A stretch of DNA of 64,000 nt from Gari tellinella (GCA_922989275.2 OV277870.1:59049079-59113078), one strand, 5' to 3'; positions 1 through 10,643 are shown, counted from the stretch's first letter. The notes: generated by a model not told the origin, from the letters alone. A program made the numbers and translations.

Positions 1-164
1 GAAGCACTGCATAATGACTTCTTAAAGTAATGTTCGGTGTTTATTGTTTGAAAATAAAACAGAAAACCACTGCATGGCCGTTCTTATTTACTTTAACCAA
101 ACCTTAACGCGGTGTCTAGTCAGGATCAATATTGTTGGGCACTCTTGTCAGGTACATACGTCTC

Positions 165-424
165 TTGACCCATTACCCAATAAATACGCCATTAAAAACC
201 TATAATTAATTTCATTACCAAAGAAAGTAGTTCAAATTTATACTGTCACAAATTAAAAATCCTAAGAAATATGTTCTATATTTTAGCAGATAATTGCTTA
301 AAGGAGGCTGAAAGTAAAGCAGAATGCGTCTTAAGGCGCCTTCTGTTGCACTTTCAACCTGCTTTAAGTGGTCACATACAATGTATCTTCAAAATATGAA
401 CCAGTCTATGGGGTAATGGGTTAA
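165..424. mobile_element. Family D TTAA-flanked palindromic MITE
   Basis: Non-coding inverted-repeat element. Ends are ACCCATTACCC at left and TATGGGGTAATGGGT at right, bounded by TTGA (mutated TTAA) and TTAA. Its core is the D-family hairpin AGCAGAATGCGTCTTAAGGC with its inverted arm, here degraded (GCGCCTTCTGTTGC). TTAA sites followed by CCC are typical of piggyBac-type elements; mobilisation by such a transposase is inferred. Confidence 0.75.
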
Positions 425-594
425 ACAAACCGACACAATATTTGAACTATCAATGTGTACTTTATATTTCACTTAACTAAACAAAAACAACATTGTTTGA
501 CAACAACAGCATTGTTTATTTCATGGTGTAGGTCATCGGCCCCTAACATAATCGCATGTTCGGTAAACACAATAGCATGCAACACATACACCTA

Positions 595-840
595 CAGTGG
601 AGAATCTGTTATTCTTTCCCGTTTAAACGCAAACGTACGCAAACGCAAAATACTAAAACGTAGAAAAAAACAACTTTTGGACAATTCTGATAATTCTTGT
701 TTATCTTGGTGGCAAACAGTTTGGAGCCTGATCAGACGCCGGGTTACCCGGCGTCTGATCTTGCTCCAAACTGTTTGCACTGCAAATAATAGTTTTAGCG
801 TAAACGCGTTTATTGGGAAAGAATAACAGATTCTCCACTG
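595..840 (+). mobile_element. Family A TA-flanked MITE, full-length reference copy
   Basis: A 246-bp element between TA dinucleotides (593-594 and 841-842). Terminal inverted repeats of about 26 bp begin CAGTGGAGAATCTGTTATTC. Inside is a long palindrome with arms CAAACAGTTTGGAGCCTGAT and its complement, apex GCCGGGTTACCCGGC. The ends and TA target are those of Tc1/mariner-type DNA transposons. There is no transposase, so it would need one in trans. Short reading frames through the palindrome are not genes. Plus orientation is defined here as the TTTAAACGCAAACG arm at the left. Confidence 0.9.
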
Positions 841-1100
841 TATAAAAAGAAATAGCATGCATTCACTTCTATTGCTGACAGACACATCAATTAGACAATA
901 CCTTTCATTTAAGTCTAGTCCATATTTTACTATTTAGCATTGGTTTTACAGTGATCCTGATTAGTGCGATTGAATAGGGCTCCAAAGGTTAAACATTATC
1001 ATACATGAAATATCGTCAGCTTAATTCAGTTTTGCTATCTGCTCGTTGTTTCAGTTACGATCTAAGTAGAAGACGTTATTCATTCCCGATAAACGTGTTA

Positions 1101-1252
1101 CAGTGGAGAATGTGTTATTCTTTCCCAATAAACGCGTTTACGCTAAAACTATTATTTGCCTTGCAAACAGTTTGGAGCCAGATCTACGTTTTAGTGTTTT
1201 GCGTTTGCGTACGTTTGCGTTTAAACGGGAAAGAATAACAGATTCTCCACTG
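1101..1252 (-). mobile_element. Family A MITE, internally deleted
   Basis: Both termini and the TA flanks (1099-1100, 1253-1254) are intact, but the element is only 152 bp. Sequence jumps from GGAGCCAGATC straight to TACGTTTTAGTG. The hairpin apex, its second arm and the adjoining spacer are missing. Confidence 0.85.
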
Positions 1253-1297
1253 TAAACGGCGTCTGACCACCCTCCAAAATGATTTCCACTCAGATTA

Positions 1298-1634
1298 CAG
1301 CGTTCCCTACCTACAAAGGCCCTCCCAACAACGAATCCCTCCTTAAAACGACCCTTTTCTGCTCTTCCCAAAACAAGACAGTTATATCCAAATTGTTCAT
1401 GGCTGTAATATCTTCTGTTTAAAATTGTCGTCTGCGGGTTTTCGAAGTAACATATCGAACATTTTGACAGAATTTTTTTTAATGACGAGTGACAAACAGC
1501 TTGAATTCAGATCAGACGCCGCTTCAAGCTGTTTGCAAATGTAAACCAGTTTCCCTCCCTATAACGACTTCCTCCGAACAACGCACACACATTGTTCGTC
1601 TCCCATTGGATGTCGTTGTAAAGAGGAAGCACTG
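1298..1634. mobile_element. Family F TA-flanked element
   Basis: Ends are CAGCGTTCCCTACCTACAA at left and the complement of CAGTGCTTCCTCTTTACAAC at right, with TA on both sides. It holds a hairpin core related to A and B (AACAGCTTGAATTCAGATCA) with the apex and most of the second arm deleted, and one GTCGTCTGC box near 1425. It is a shorter, inverted relative of the copy at 5372-5730. Confidence 0.75.
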
Positions 1635-1664
1635 TACAATATATCGTGAAAAAATGTGAAACTA

Positions 1665-1734
1665 AACTTGTAATATTCTACAATTAGGTGCATTGCGTTT
1701 GCATTTAAAACGGAAAATAATGTATTCTCCACTG
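1665..1734 (-). mobile_element. Family A terminal fragment
   Basis: Only one end of family A is present: GCATTGCGTTTGC followed by TATTCTCCACTG and TA. The rest has been lost. Confidence 0.6.
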
Positions 1735-1765
1735 TATATCAACAAGATTATCAAAATTGGTAATG

Positions 1766-1952
1766 AACTGTTTGAGCCCAAATCAGATACCGAGTTGCTC
1801 GGCATTTGATCTGGATCCAGATTGTTGTCAACTTCAGTGGCCCCTGGCAAAACATATGTAATAATGATATTGAAATATTGATACGACAGCTAAACAGTGT
1901 GGATCCTGATCAGATGCCGCGTTACGCGGCGTCTGATCTGGGTCCAAACTGC
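1766..1952. repeat. Two solitary hairpin cores of the A/B type
   Basis: Two palindromes of about 60 bp (near 1766-1832 and 1892-1952) carry the GATCAGAYRCC core with flanking GGATCC-like arms but no recognisable element ends. The first is strongly mutated (apex GAGTTGCTCGGC). The second is nearly intact (apex GCCGCGTTACGCGGC). Confidence 0.6.
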
Positions 1953-2134
1953 AATATCGATCGAAGTTGCCTATGGCTGAGAAATAGTTAAGGAAAAGTA
2001 CAAAAAATAAACATTAATTGTTTACGAAACATATTTCTAGAATTTAGATTTTTAAAAGAGATATAAATGGCTTCGTGTGACCTTGGAACATGTTTTTGTT
2101 ACTACATCTGTATACACAAATAGATAATAACACT

Positions 2135-2410
2135 TATCATGTTGTCGGATGATATGTGCCACAAGAATTACCTTTGCAAACAGTTAGGATCCTGATGAGA
2201 CGCCGCGAAACACGGCGTCTCATCAGGATCCAAACTGTTTGGCGCTCTGACCCTGCTTTGAAAATAAATTTAGAAAAATATAATGTTAGAACAAAAGCAG
2301 ACGACAATTGCTGCAGATAACACAACAGATATCCTGATGAGACGCCGCGTAACGCGGCGTCTTATCAGGATCCAAACTGTTTGACACCCTGACCCTGTTT
2401 TGAAAAGAAA
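2135..2410. mobile_element. Two tandem family B-prime fragments
   Basis: Two hairpins (near 2166-2242 and 2325-2380) have the core GATGAGACGCCGCG. Both are followed by a CTGACCCTG(C/T)TTTGAAAA segment. A GCAGACGACA box lies between them. The second is truncated where family A begins at about 2411. Confidence 0.65.
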
Positions 2411-2643
2411 TTATTCTTTCCCGTTTAAACGCAAACGAAACGCAAACGCAAAGTACTAACACGTAGAAAAGAACAATTTTGGGACAATTCTGATAACTCA
2501 TGTTTATATTGGTGGCAAACAGTTTGGAGCCTGATCAGACGCCGGGTTACCCGGCGTCTGATCTGGCTCCAAACTGTTTGTAATAGAAATAATAGTTTTA
2601 GCGTAAACGCCTTTATTGGGAAAGAATAACGTTTTCTCCACCG
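2411..2643 (+). mobile_element. Family A MITE, left end truncated
   Basis: It starts inside the left inverted repeat (TTATTCTTTCCC), which abuts a family B-prime fragment, and ends CTCCACCG before TA (2644-2645). The hairpin core is perfect: GCCGGGTTACCCGGC. Confidence 0.8.
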
Positions 2644-2645
2644 TA

Positions 2646-2949
2646 TGTAAGACTAAAGCATGTTCGATAGCGGGTTTCTTTGCAATTTCTGGGCTGCGCC
2701 TGATACACCTACCATAGGTCTATTAATCACGCATAATAATCGTAATATATATTTTATTTTATTTTTCTTTTACCTTTTTTATTGCAATTGAATGGCTGGA
2801 ATTATTAGCAGACTATTATGACGATTGAACTTCAGATAAGTAAATTATAAGCAAAGTCCACGATTTACTCGGGGGACAACCCTCGTATTACATGTAACCT
2901 ATATATGGTTACGTGAAGTTCTTTTATTAATTGCGAGTATCTATGGTGT
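2646..2949. other. No feature recognised
   Basis: AT-rich sequence with a T-rich stretch near 2750-2785. I see no coding pattern or repeat-family match. Confidence 0.4.
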
Positions 2950-3065
2950 TGATGTCACTAATTACTATGTTCATGTACATGTATTTTGAAAATGTATATT
3001 GTGTGTTTGATGACGCCGGTGGCCTAAGTGCGTGAATAAAGGTTTTGACTTGTTTTGACTTGACA
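2950..3065 (+). mobile_element. Probable retroposon 3' end
   Basis: The sequence GTGCGTGAATAAAGG is followed by two copies of TTTTGACTTG. A polyadenylation-like AATAAA next to a short tandem tail is typical of 3' ends of non-LTR elements or SINEs. No reading frame is left upstream. Confidence 0.45.
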
Positions 3066-3305
3066 TGATTCTCCATATAGAGTAGTGTAGTACATGTAGC
3101 TATACTGTATTTTGATCACGCCATATCTATGTATATCTGGAAAATACTAAAACCAATTAAAGTAGCGGATATACCGTCGACGAAAACCTTTCATGTGCCT
3201 TCTACAGTCACCCAATCATGCTGAATTGTCATATGCTCCAAATATATCATATGCGCATATAAATAAAAATTACTTTTTATCAAACTGACGAAAGGTTGAA
3301 GATGT

Positions 3306-3366
3306 GTGACAAACAGTTTGGATCGAGATCATATGCGGCGTCTGATCTCTATCAAAACTGTTTGCA
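3306..3366. repeat. Solitary A/B-type hairpin core
   Basis: AACAGTTTGGATCGAGATCA and its imperfect complement flank a shortened apex (ATGCGGCG). No element ends are recognised. Confidence 0.55.
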
Positions 3367-3687
3367 AATGTTCACTATACATGTAAGTCGTGCTGATCAT
3401 AAGGGTTAATTAATGCCCGGCTGTGGTCTTGTATCCGCCCCTATATAAAATAATTAAAATCTGCGATGTTTGTTGCATTGAGATTCACATCTACTGGTGT
3501 GTGGGCGGATTTCTGTTTTACCGATGTAGATCTATTCGTTACCTTTGAAGCGCCAACTTTATCATTGTTGTCTACAATATCATATCAAAGTAAGATTTAA
3601 GGTTAAATAACTGTATGGCAGTTTAGGCGCGGTAAACACAGAAGCAGTTTCTTCAAGTATATAGGCATAAACACTATAATTAATGAT

Positions 3688-4432
3688 TTTTCAAAGAGTT
3701 ACAATGGTTTTGCGAAAGGTGGCAATGTTTTTCAAAGATTGACAATGTTTTTGTACCAATGAGTGACAATGTTAATGACATTTCAAAGAGTGCCAATCAA
3801 AGAGTGACAATGTTTTTTCAAAGAGTGGCAATGTCATTTCAAAGAGTGACAATCAAAGAGTGACAATGGTTTTTTTAGAGAGTGGAAATGACATTTCAAA
3901 GAGTGACAATATATTTCCAAAGAGTGACAATAGTTTTCAGAGTGGCAATGATGTTTCAAATAGTGACAATGATACTTCAAAGAGTGAGAACAATGTTTTA
4001 AAGAATGTTAATGTTTTTCAAAGAGTGACAATGATTTCCAAAGAGTGGCAATGGTTTTTCAGCGAGTGGCAATTATTTTTTCAAAAATATGTAGCATCAA
4101 CAAAATAATCGATTCTTTTTCAAAGATGGACAATAATTTTTCAAAGAGTTGCAATGGTTTTTCAAAGAGTGGCAATGAATTTTCAAAGAGTAAAAATGAT
4201 TTTTTAAAGAGTCGCAATGTATTTTTAAAGACAGACAATATTTTTTTTTAAAATGGCAATGGTTTCTCAAGAAATTACAATGATTCTTAATGGGTGACCA
4301 TGTTTTTTTCAAAGAACGGCGATTGTTTCTCAAAATATGACAATGATTTTTCAAAGAATGGCAATTGTTTCCCAAAGAGTGAGAATAATTTGTTTTTCAA
4401 AGAGTGACACTGTTTTTTTGCATAGTGACGAC
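3688..4432 (+). repeat. Degenerate minisatellite, unit about 20-25 bp
   Basis: Roughly 30 head-to-tail variants of TTTTTCAAAGAGTGACAATG, with length changes mainly in the T-run. Several frames stay open by chance and give low-complexity Lys/Asn/Ser-rich translations on both strands. I do not regard these as genes. The array ends near 4432. Confidence 0.85.
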
Positions 4433-4715
4433 AATGCCCCAGTACACGCATGCAACAGCGTACATGCTTATTCTGAGTGTTCATGCTCTGCATATAAATA
4501 TTGCAATGAATTATCTATATGCATTTGCTGATAAGTTCTATTCCGTGTCTACACTGTTTTCTTATGTCTATTGTTAGAGATTATAGACTTCTACGGGTTA
4601 ATCATGTAAGGCATATGCTAAACTTTCCACTACTTTTCGTAACCTATAACGCAACTGAATATTCCCAAAGGTTTCTTGACCCACAGACTGGTCTCTCATA
4701 CAAATATTTGGCGCA

Positions 4716-4928
4716 TTAACCCTTACACTGCCATTTTATTAATATGACGGAGAAACCAGTCTAACACAGTCGATGCCATATTATCGTTTGCTTATATTTT
4801 TCGTCTGCTTTTACATTTAAAAATGGTATTTTATGCGTTTTAGACTAAGGAAACATTGCGGCGTCTGATCAGGATCCAAAATGGTTTGCAAACGTCAGTG
4901 TTTGCGGCCATGGCAGTGAAAAGGTTAC
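4716..4928. mobile_element. Family B TTAA-flanked MITE with eroded hairpin
   Basis: Left end TTAACCCTTACACTGCCA and right end TGGCAGTGAAAAGGTTAC form matching inverted repeats. Only the right half of the hairpin survives (GCGGCGTCTGATCAGGATCC). A TCGTCTGC box lies near 4800. Confidence 0.7.
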
Positions 4929-4945
4929 TAACAAGAGTGCTCCTA

Positions 4946-5191
4946 CAGTGGAGAATGTGTTATTCTTTCCCAATAAACGCGTTTACGCTAAAACTATTAT
5001 TTGCAGTGCAAACAGTTTGGAGCCAGATCAGACGCCGGGTAACCCGGCGTCTGATCAGGCTCCGAACTGTTTGCCACCAAGATAAACAAGAATTATCAGA
5101 ATTGTCCGAAAGTTGTTCTTTTCTACGTTTTAGTGCTTTGCGTTTGCGTACGTTTGCGTTTAAACGGGAAAGAATAACAGATTCTCCACTG
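4946..5191 (-). mobile_element. Family A MITE, full length
   Basis: 246 bp between TA dinucleotides (4944-4945, 5192-5193). Termini and hairpin (apex GCCGGGTAACCCGGC) are intact. It is near-identical to the copy at 595-840 in reverse orientation. Confidence 0.9.
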
Positions 5192-5371
5192 TAAAGTATA
5201 TGCACCAAACTGTCAGCCAAGTCTGACTAGTACTATAATTGAGTTTGCAATGCAGACAAATTTGTGTCAAGCGACTGCCAATCACAATGACGTAACTAGA
5301 AGAGGTAAAGCCACAACTGATGGAAATAATGCAAAAAGCTCCATTATAAACTTCGTGCATAAATGAAGCTA

Positions 5372-5730
5372 CAGTGCTCCCTCTCTACAACGACACCAAA
5401 CGGGAGACAATAATTGTGTACGTTGTTCGGAGGGATTCGTTATAGGGAGGGTAATCGGCTTACATTTGCAAACAGCTTGAATTCAGATCAGACGCCGCGT
5501 AACGCGGCGCCTGATCTGGATTCAATCTGTTTGTCACTCGTCAGAAAGTTGGTTTTTGTCACAATGTTCATTATGTAACTTTGAGAAAAAACAGCAGACG
5601 ACAAGTTTAAGCAGACGACATTGCAGTTGTGAATAGGTTGGACTTAATTGTCCTGTTTAGGGAACTGCGACAAGGGTCGTTGTAAGGAGGGAGTCGTTGT
5701 TGGGAGGGCCGTTGTAGGGAGGGAACACTG
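5372..5730. mobile_element. Family F TA-flanked element, reference copy
   Basis: A 359-bp element between TA dinucleotides. It begins CAGTGCTCCCTCTCTACAAC and ends in the inverted equivalent GTTGTAGGGAGGGAACACTG. It contains the hairpin AACAGCTTGAATTCAGATCA / GACGCCGCGTAACGCGGCG and two CAGACGACA boxes near 5592 and 5612. CAGTG ends plus TA again suggest Tc1/mariner mobilisation. It has no coding capacity. Confidence 0.8.
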
Positions 5731-5784
5731 TATTACTTGTATCAAATAGTGTCAAGCAGCCCCTCCACTGTCTTACTCCTATAG

Positions 5785-5905
5785 TACAAAGGTTATGTGC
5801 AAAACGTTTTGATCCTGATCACCGACAATACTATTGAAGCAGACGACAATATGGCGCAGAAGGGGTAAAATCTAACAATTTATTTGGCAGTGAAAGGGTA
5901 ATTTA
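5785..5905. mobile_element. Family B remnant lacking most of the hairpin
   Basis: AAAACGTTTTGATCCTGATCA jumps directly to an AGCAGACGACAAT box, then GGCAGTGAAAGGGTAA, the family B right end. The apex and second arm of the hairpin are deleted. Confidence 0.6.
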
Positions 5906-5968
5906 AAACATAGTGCTGTATCCTGATCAAGTACATTATCACATATATACCGCGTCTTTAAACATCAG

Positions 5969-6115
5969 GGTCCAAGGTTAAAAAGCGTTTGAGCTTAGTC
6001 TGAGTGTGTTCTCAAGCATTTGATTGGTCAGATTTGAGCCTAGGCTCAAATCTGACCAATCAAATACTTGAGAAAGACTTTAGACTCAACTGAAAAGTTG
6101 TATAACCTTGGACCC
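5969..6115. repeat. Family H palindrome
   Basis: Near-perfect foldback of about 147 bp. GGTCCAAGGTTA at left pairs with TAACCTTGGACC at right, and the centre is TTTGAGCCTAGGCTCAAA. Related copies lie near 49.8, 49.95 and 54.3 kb. No target duplication could be assigned. Confidence 0.8.
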
Positions 6116-6770
6116 AGTCCAAATTAAACAACCGCTGAATGGCTTGAAGTTATTTTACAAGAAATATCTTCAAAAAAGAAATTCCGTCGAAAGTTTATAC
6201 ATGTATTGTGAGTGAACAGTATTCATTATTTAAACTTAATACAGGGATTATACACAAGTTGGCCCAATGTATAATTCCATGCTTAAAATGTCTGTTCAAA
6301 TTTGGTCAGTACAGCATTGAACGTATAATGGAGGCCAATGAGAGTGCTGCAGTTAACAGGAGGTTAAAGGAGAAAACAAGCACGTCTTCGACGGGAAAAT
6401 GCGAGTCAATTAGGCCTTAGCCTTAACCCCTAACGATCTTGACGCGGATGTTTAGCATTATTATACACACTGGATCCAGATCGAACGCTGTTCACGAAAT
6501 GTCGGTGACTGACAAAAAATCGGTATCGATTTTTACACTCATGATTATCGTTGCTTATCCATTAAACCTTTTTACCTCCCTGAAATTTCAAATGAAAAAT
6601 TAAGGTTTTAAATTTAATCCAGTCCATTTTTTTATTAACATTATATTTTGGGTTGATTTTGTCAATATATGGTTGGCAACATGAACACATGTATTATGAC
6701 GAAACAGTATAGACCCTGATCAGAGGGTTCCTACTGAAATTTTTACTGATTCTTTACTGCTTGCATTTAT
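6116..6770. other. No gene recognised; scattered G-type fragments
   Basis: Mostly unassigned AT-rich DNA. Pieces near 6575-6615 (CCTCCCTGAAATTTC) and 6706-6735 (CAGTATAGACCCTGATCAGA) resemble family G. A 70-codon frame at 6208-6420 has no recognisable motif. Confidence 0.4.
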
Positions 6771-6771
6771 A

Positions 6772-7225
6772 CAGTAAAACCTCTCTATGACGACCAGTGA
6801 AAAGATACAGTTTACAGCTTAAAGCAAGGTGACAGTAAAATGCCTTAACCCTTTGAACCCTAGTCCAGCATATAGGCGTCCTTTTCAAACGGTATACATG
6901 TGAAAAGTGCATATGTCCTATGCAAACAGTGAAGACCCAGATCAGAGGGCTCCTTAAGGAGCCCTCTGATCAGGGTATTCACTGTTTGTCATAATGCCAA
7001 ACATTGACAAAAACAACCCTTAAATGTCAGAAATGGACTAGACTAATATGGAAACTGGAATTGTTCATTTAAAGTTTCAGGGAGGAAAGAGTTAAGCATG
7101 CACCAGCATTAAACACTGCCACCTGCCTTAAACATTGTCAGATTGATTGCTTTAAACAGTCACCTGCCTTGAACACCTAATAATAATTAACAAAATTTAG
7201 TGGTTGTAATAGAGAGGTTTTGCTG
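6772..7225. mobile_element. Family K TA-type element carrying a nested family G insertion
   Basis: Outer ends are CAGTAAAACCTCTCTATGAC at left and TAATAGAGAGGTTTTGCTG at right, an inverted pair. TA precedes the left end; the right flank is TG. About 203 bp belong to K; the rest is the family G element inserted at a TTAA. Confidence 0.7.
6845..7095. mobile_element. Family G TTAA-flanked MITE, reference copy
   Basis: A 251-bp element bounded by TTAA on both sides, left end TTAACCCTTTGAACCCTAG. Its palindromic core is CAAACAGTGAAGACCCAGAT, apex GGGCTCCTTAAGGAGCCC, then the complementary arm. The apex itself contains TTAA. The right half includes AAATGGACTAGACTAATATG and TTTCAGGGAGGAAAGAGTTAA. 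It has no coding capacity. Confidence 0.85.
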
Positions 7226-7301
7226 TGCATGTAACACGTACTCTTCACAAGGGCACTAATTGCAACGGACGGATATATGCATGACTAGGGTTCAAATGGT
7301 T

Positions 7302-7526
7302 TTAACTCTTTGCATGCTAGCGGCGGATATATCCGCCACAGTGATTGCCTTTGCAAACAGTTTTGATCCAGATGAGACGCCGCGCAACGCGGCGTCTCAT
7401 CAGGATCCAAACTGTTTGATACTCTGACCATGTTTTGAAAAGAAATTTAGACAACTCTATTTTTAGAACAATAGCAGACGACAAAGGTTGTAGACGAAAA
7501 AAATTACCCAGCATGCAAAGAGTTAA
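7302..7526. mobile_element. Family B-prime TTAA-flanked MITE
   Basis: Ends TTAACTCTTTGCATGCTAG and CAGCATGCAAAGAGTTAA are inverted copies. The hairpin core has GATGAGACGCCGCGCAACGC. A GCAGACGACA box lies near 7483. B-prime differs from B in its termini (GCATGC instead of CACTGCCA) and in GATGAGACG for GATCAGACG. Confidence 0.85.
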
Positions 7527-7571
7527 AAGGCATATCAACTACATTTGCAAAAAGACGTTAGCAGGCGACAA

Positions 7572-7748
7572 CAGTAAAACCTCTGAATTACTGCTAAATT
7601 ATCTTTACTATAAGGTGTTTCAAACATGTGACTACTTAAAGCAAGGTGACAGTGAAACAGAACGCTTCTTGCTTCAGCTGTCAATTATCTTTTATACAAT
7701 TAACCAATAAACCTTCTTTTAAGAAGACGTAATAGAGAGATTTCACTG
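7572..7748. mobile_element. Family K element without insertion
   Basis: CAGTAAAACCTCTGAATTAC at left and GTAATAGAGAGATTTCACTG at right, followed by TA. At 177 bp it is comparable to the K portion of 6772-7225. Confidence 0.65.
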
Positions 7749-7753
7749 TATTC

Positions 7754-7990
7754 ACTCTCAATGACGTCATAAAGCGCATTTTGTAAACAGTTTTGTTCCT
7801 GATCAGACGCCGCGTTACGCGGCGTCTGATCAGGATCAAAACTGTTCGCCACTTGTTGAAATTACGTCTGTTAATTTATACTGTCTTAAACCTAACTTTG
7901 AAACGATATTGCAAACAACAAAATTGAAGCAGACGACAATGAAACGGTGAAACAGTAAAACGTTTGATTTGGCAGCGAAAGAGGTAAGGC
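7754..7990. mobile_element. Family B MITE
   Basis: Perfect hairpin CCTGATCAGACGCCGCGTTA and complement, then an AAGCAGACGACAATG box and the right end TTGGCAGCGAAAGAGGTAA. The left terminus is eroded and hard to place. Confidence 0.65.
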
Positions 7991-8299
7991 ATAATATATG
8001 CATGACTAGCAGGCGACTATTTTGAGGTGGTGTACAGTTTGGCATGGTATATAAAGGCTGTCCAAGGCTATACTACTTTGAGGCGGTGTATAATCTGGCA
8101 TGATAAAGGGTTACTAGACGAGATACACTCAGTGTGTCAGTAGGGCAGTAGGCTAATGAACTCCGAGAGAATGCACGTTCTCGACTTACTGCCTTACTAA
8201 CTACCTGTCGTCTGCGGGCCAAGTCACCAATTGACAGACATATGAGTGAAGACGGCGGTATTCTTTCTCATTAACACCCATTATTACATTTTGTAGCCA

Positions 8300-8460
8300 T
8301 GACGTCATCGATTTTTAAACTATTGTCGTCTGCTTTTATTTCTCAAATTCATTTTTTAGATATTTTGATAAATGAATTCTATATGTGTCAAACAGTTTGG
8401 ATCCAGATCAGACGCCGCGTAACGCGGCGTCTGATCTAGATATTAACAGTTTGCAATGAA
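8300..8460. mobile_element. Family B fragment, inverted
   Basis: A GTCGTCTGC box near 8323 precedes the hairpin GTTTGGATCCAGATCAGACG / GCCGCGTAACGCGGC. Both outer ends are degraded. Confidence 0.6.
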
Positions 8461-8499
8461 CTATTATTCTCTGCGTAATGCATAGAAGGGTGCAGAAAA

Positions 8500-8705
8500 C
8501 CCTATATCCAATGTAAACAGCGTGGAGCCAGATCAGACGCCGGGTAACCCGGCGTCTGATCTGACTCCAAATTGTTTGTCACTCAGATTGCAAAAGAAGT
8601 GTCAACATGTTCAAGAAATTGCGATTTTATACATTGCATTGCACTGCGTTTGCGACTGCGTTTCTTTTAAATGGGTAAGGATAACGTATTCTCCTCTCTA
8701 CGTGT
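8500..8705 (-). mobile_element. Family A MITE, degenerate copy lacking one end
   Basis: Retains the hairpin (GGAGCCAGATCAGACGCCGG and complement), TTGCACTGCGTTTGCG and the end GTATTCTCCTCTCTA. The left inverted repeat is absent. Confidence 0.65.
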
Positions 8706-8937
8706 ACCTTCATTATGATTGAAACGTGCTATCTAGACGTTTGTGGCCATTATGGTGCCAAATAACTCTGTGTCTGACCATTGTCCGAGCTTCATGTCAC
8801 TCAAGCCTTGCTGAGATATACCAGAGGGAAACAACAGTAGAACCTACCTGTAACGACCACTAGACGACAACGCTCGAAACATTGATGTCCGGAGTCTGGT
8901 ACTCCACCAAGGGTCTTCAATGTTTCATTTTTAACTA

Positions 8938-9160
8938 CAGTGTTCCCTCTCTAAAACGACACCCAATAGGAGACACATATTAATGTGTGTGTTATTTGGG
9001 GGAGTCATTATAGGGAAAGAAAATAAGATTAGACTTACATTTGCAAACAGCTTGAATCCAGATCAGACGCCGCGTTACGCGGCGTCTGATCTCAATTCAA
9101 GCTGTTTGTCACTCGTCATTATATTACATTGTACCGTCTTTTTAATGATCGTTTTACCCC
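8938..9160. mobile_element. Family F element, right end lost
   Basis: Begins CAGTGTTCCCTCTCTAAAAC after TA and contains the hairpin AACAGCTTGAATCCAGATCA with perfect apex GCCGCGTTACGCGGC. The right part is replaced by other repeat debris, including GCGACGTCTCATCAGGGTCT near 9180. Confidence 0.7.
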
Positions 9161-9665
9161 TTTAAGCCTAGTGGTATGCGACGTCTCATCAGGGTCTGCA
9201 CTTTTTGCTTTTGCATAATTATGAAATATCCTGCTGTTTGAAAACATTGACTGAAGTGTCCTTAGATCACCCTTGTGTATCTACAATGAAATCTTCCAGC
9301 AAGTATACAGTGACAGTTCATTGCAATATCCAGGAACAATTCGGTTATTTTTTCTTTAAAGTATCAGTCTGGAAAAGTTAAACGAATTATTTTTCAGAAT
9401 AATGTCAGACGCAAAAGCGGAAATAACCGATATATCCCGAATGTAATATTGACTGATTTCATGCATAGTTAGGTAGCTACTAAGAGTATGTCACGTACAC
9501 AATGTGCGTATGTCCCTGACATTATTGCACTAAAGTACCCGCCGAAATAAGTTATAAATTTTAAGAAGTGTATAAAATAACAATAAAATGTAGAACAAAT
9601 GTACTACTTGAAGTTTGTATTGTCCGGTATTAACATTTTCAATGTTTTTCACTGTCCCGTGAACA
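9161..9665. other. No gene recognised
   Basis: Unassigned AT-rich sequence apart from a half-hairpin near 9178-9212. No coding pattern seen. Confidence 0.4.
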
Positions 9666-9669
9666 ACGA

Positions 9670-9854
9670 TAATTAGCAAACAGTTTGGATCCGGATCAGA
9701 CGTCGCGTAACGCGGCGTCTGATCAGGATCCAAACGGTTCGCCACTCATTTCAGTATTTCTTCAAGTCAAAGTACCGAAATTTTAATTTGAAATATAATG
9801 CTGACGACAATTGTTTAAAGTAGAGTACGTCATGGTGCCCAGTGAAGGGGTTAA
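9670..9854. mobile_element. Family B MITE, left end eroded
   Basis: Hairpin CAAACAGTTTGGATCCGGAT, apex GTCGCGTAACGCGGC, then GCTGACGACAATTG and right end CCCAGTGAAGGGGTTAA. TTAA is at 9851-9854. Confidence 0.7.
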
Positions 9855-9989
9855 GCAGTAATGTGTGTTCTTATTTAAAGGCCAGTATAGGTAGACTTTA
9901 CCGCATGCCATGTGCTGACGAAAAAGAAAGAAGGGCAACAGGATAATCAATGATCCGATTAACCCTTTCTATCTATTGTGAGTATTTTT

Positions 9990-10455
9990 TCAGCGGAGTT
10001 GCATGATATCTATTTAGACCAACATTTTCAACCAATCATATTTGATCAGAAATTTAAGTTTAAGAGCACCTGTTGCAAACTGATAAGTTTTTAGTCAGAG
10101 GTATGCTATATTTCAAATAAAAGTTACTGTTTCCATTGCATAATTGTATGTTTTGCTTTTCAATCCAAGATATTACAATTCTTTGAAAACCTCAATTTCA
10201 TTCAATTGTTCACACCCATCTATTGCATTAGTGCCACCACTCATTCCGCTGATTATCTTTTTAAAGATATTTCTTGTTATCCTTTTGGACTCTTCTAGTA
10301 CAATAATTTTGAACCATTCTACTGTTGCAGTTTTGGCATGACAACAAAATCTAATGAAAATATCAAACAGTGCAGACCCTTACCAGAGGGCTCCTACAGG
10401 ATATGACCCATTTCGTACTAGACTCAGGGGCTTCTTTAGCCAAGGTATTCATGAA
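9990..10455 (+). repeat. Dispersed repeat L joined to a G-type hairpin
   Basis: The stretch TTTTGCTTTTCAATCCAAG through CCACTCATTCCGCTG is repeated near 39.4-39.6 kb. From about 10275 the sequence (TTTTGGACTCTTCTAGTACA, GCATGACAACAAAA, CAAACAGTGCAGACCC) matches 57.33-57.70 kb, where a family A element interrupts it. This copy is therefore an empty-site paralogue. Confidence 0.7.
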
Positions 10456-10643
10456 CAGTGTCTAAGGTTATTTATAAGTACAGGATAAACGCGTGAAAGG
10501 GGTACTTATTTGAGCGAACGGTAAATTAGTGAAAAGGCGCTTCTATGATTAAGGACTTACAGTCATTCAAGAACTTTGATTTCTATATAAGTCTGCCACT
10601 GTTAATATACATGCATGTACATGGGTTGTACGATTATATGATA

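Noticed and set aside
592..885. 60-150 codon frames running through family A and B hairpins (window-wide)
   Set aside because: Their translations are the same palindrome read in different frames; they follow the repeat, not a gene.
6208..6420. 70-codon frame as a small gene
   Set aside because: No recognisable motif or homologous pattern, and flanks are repeat debris.
6845..7095. GC-rich hairpins as transcription terminators
   Set aside because: They sit at the centre of inverted-repeat elements with defined ends and target sites, with no upstream genes or U-tract logic.
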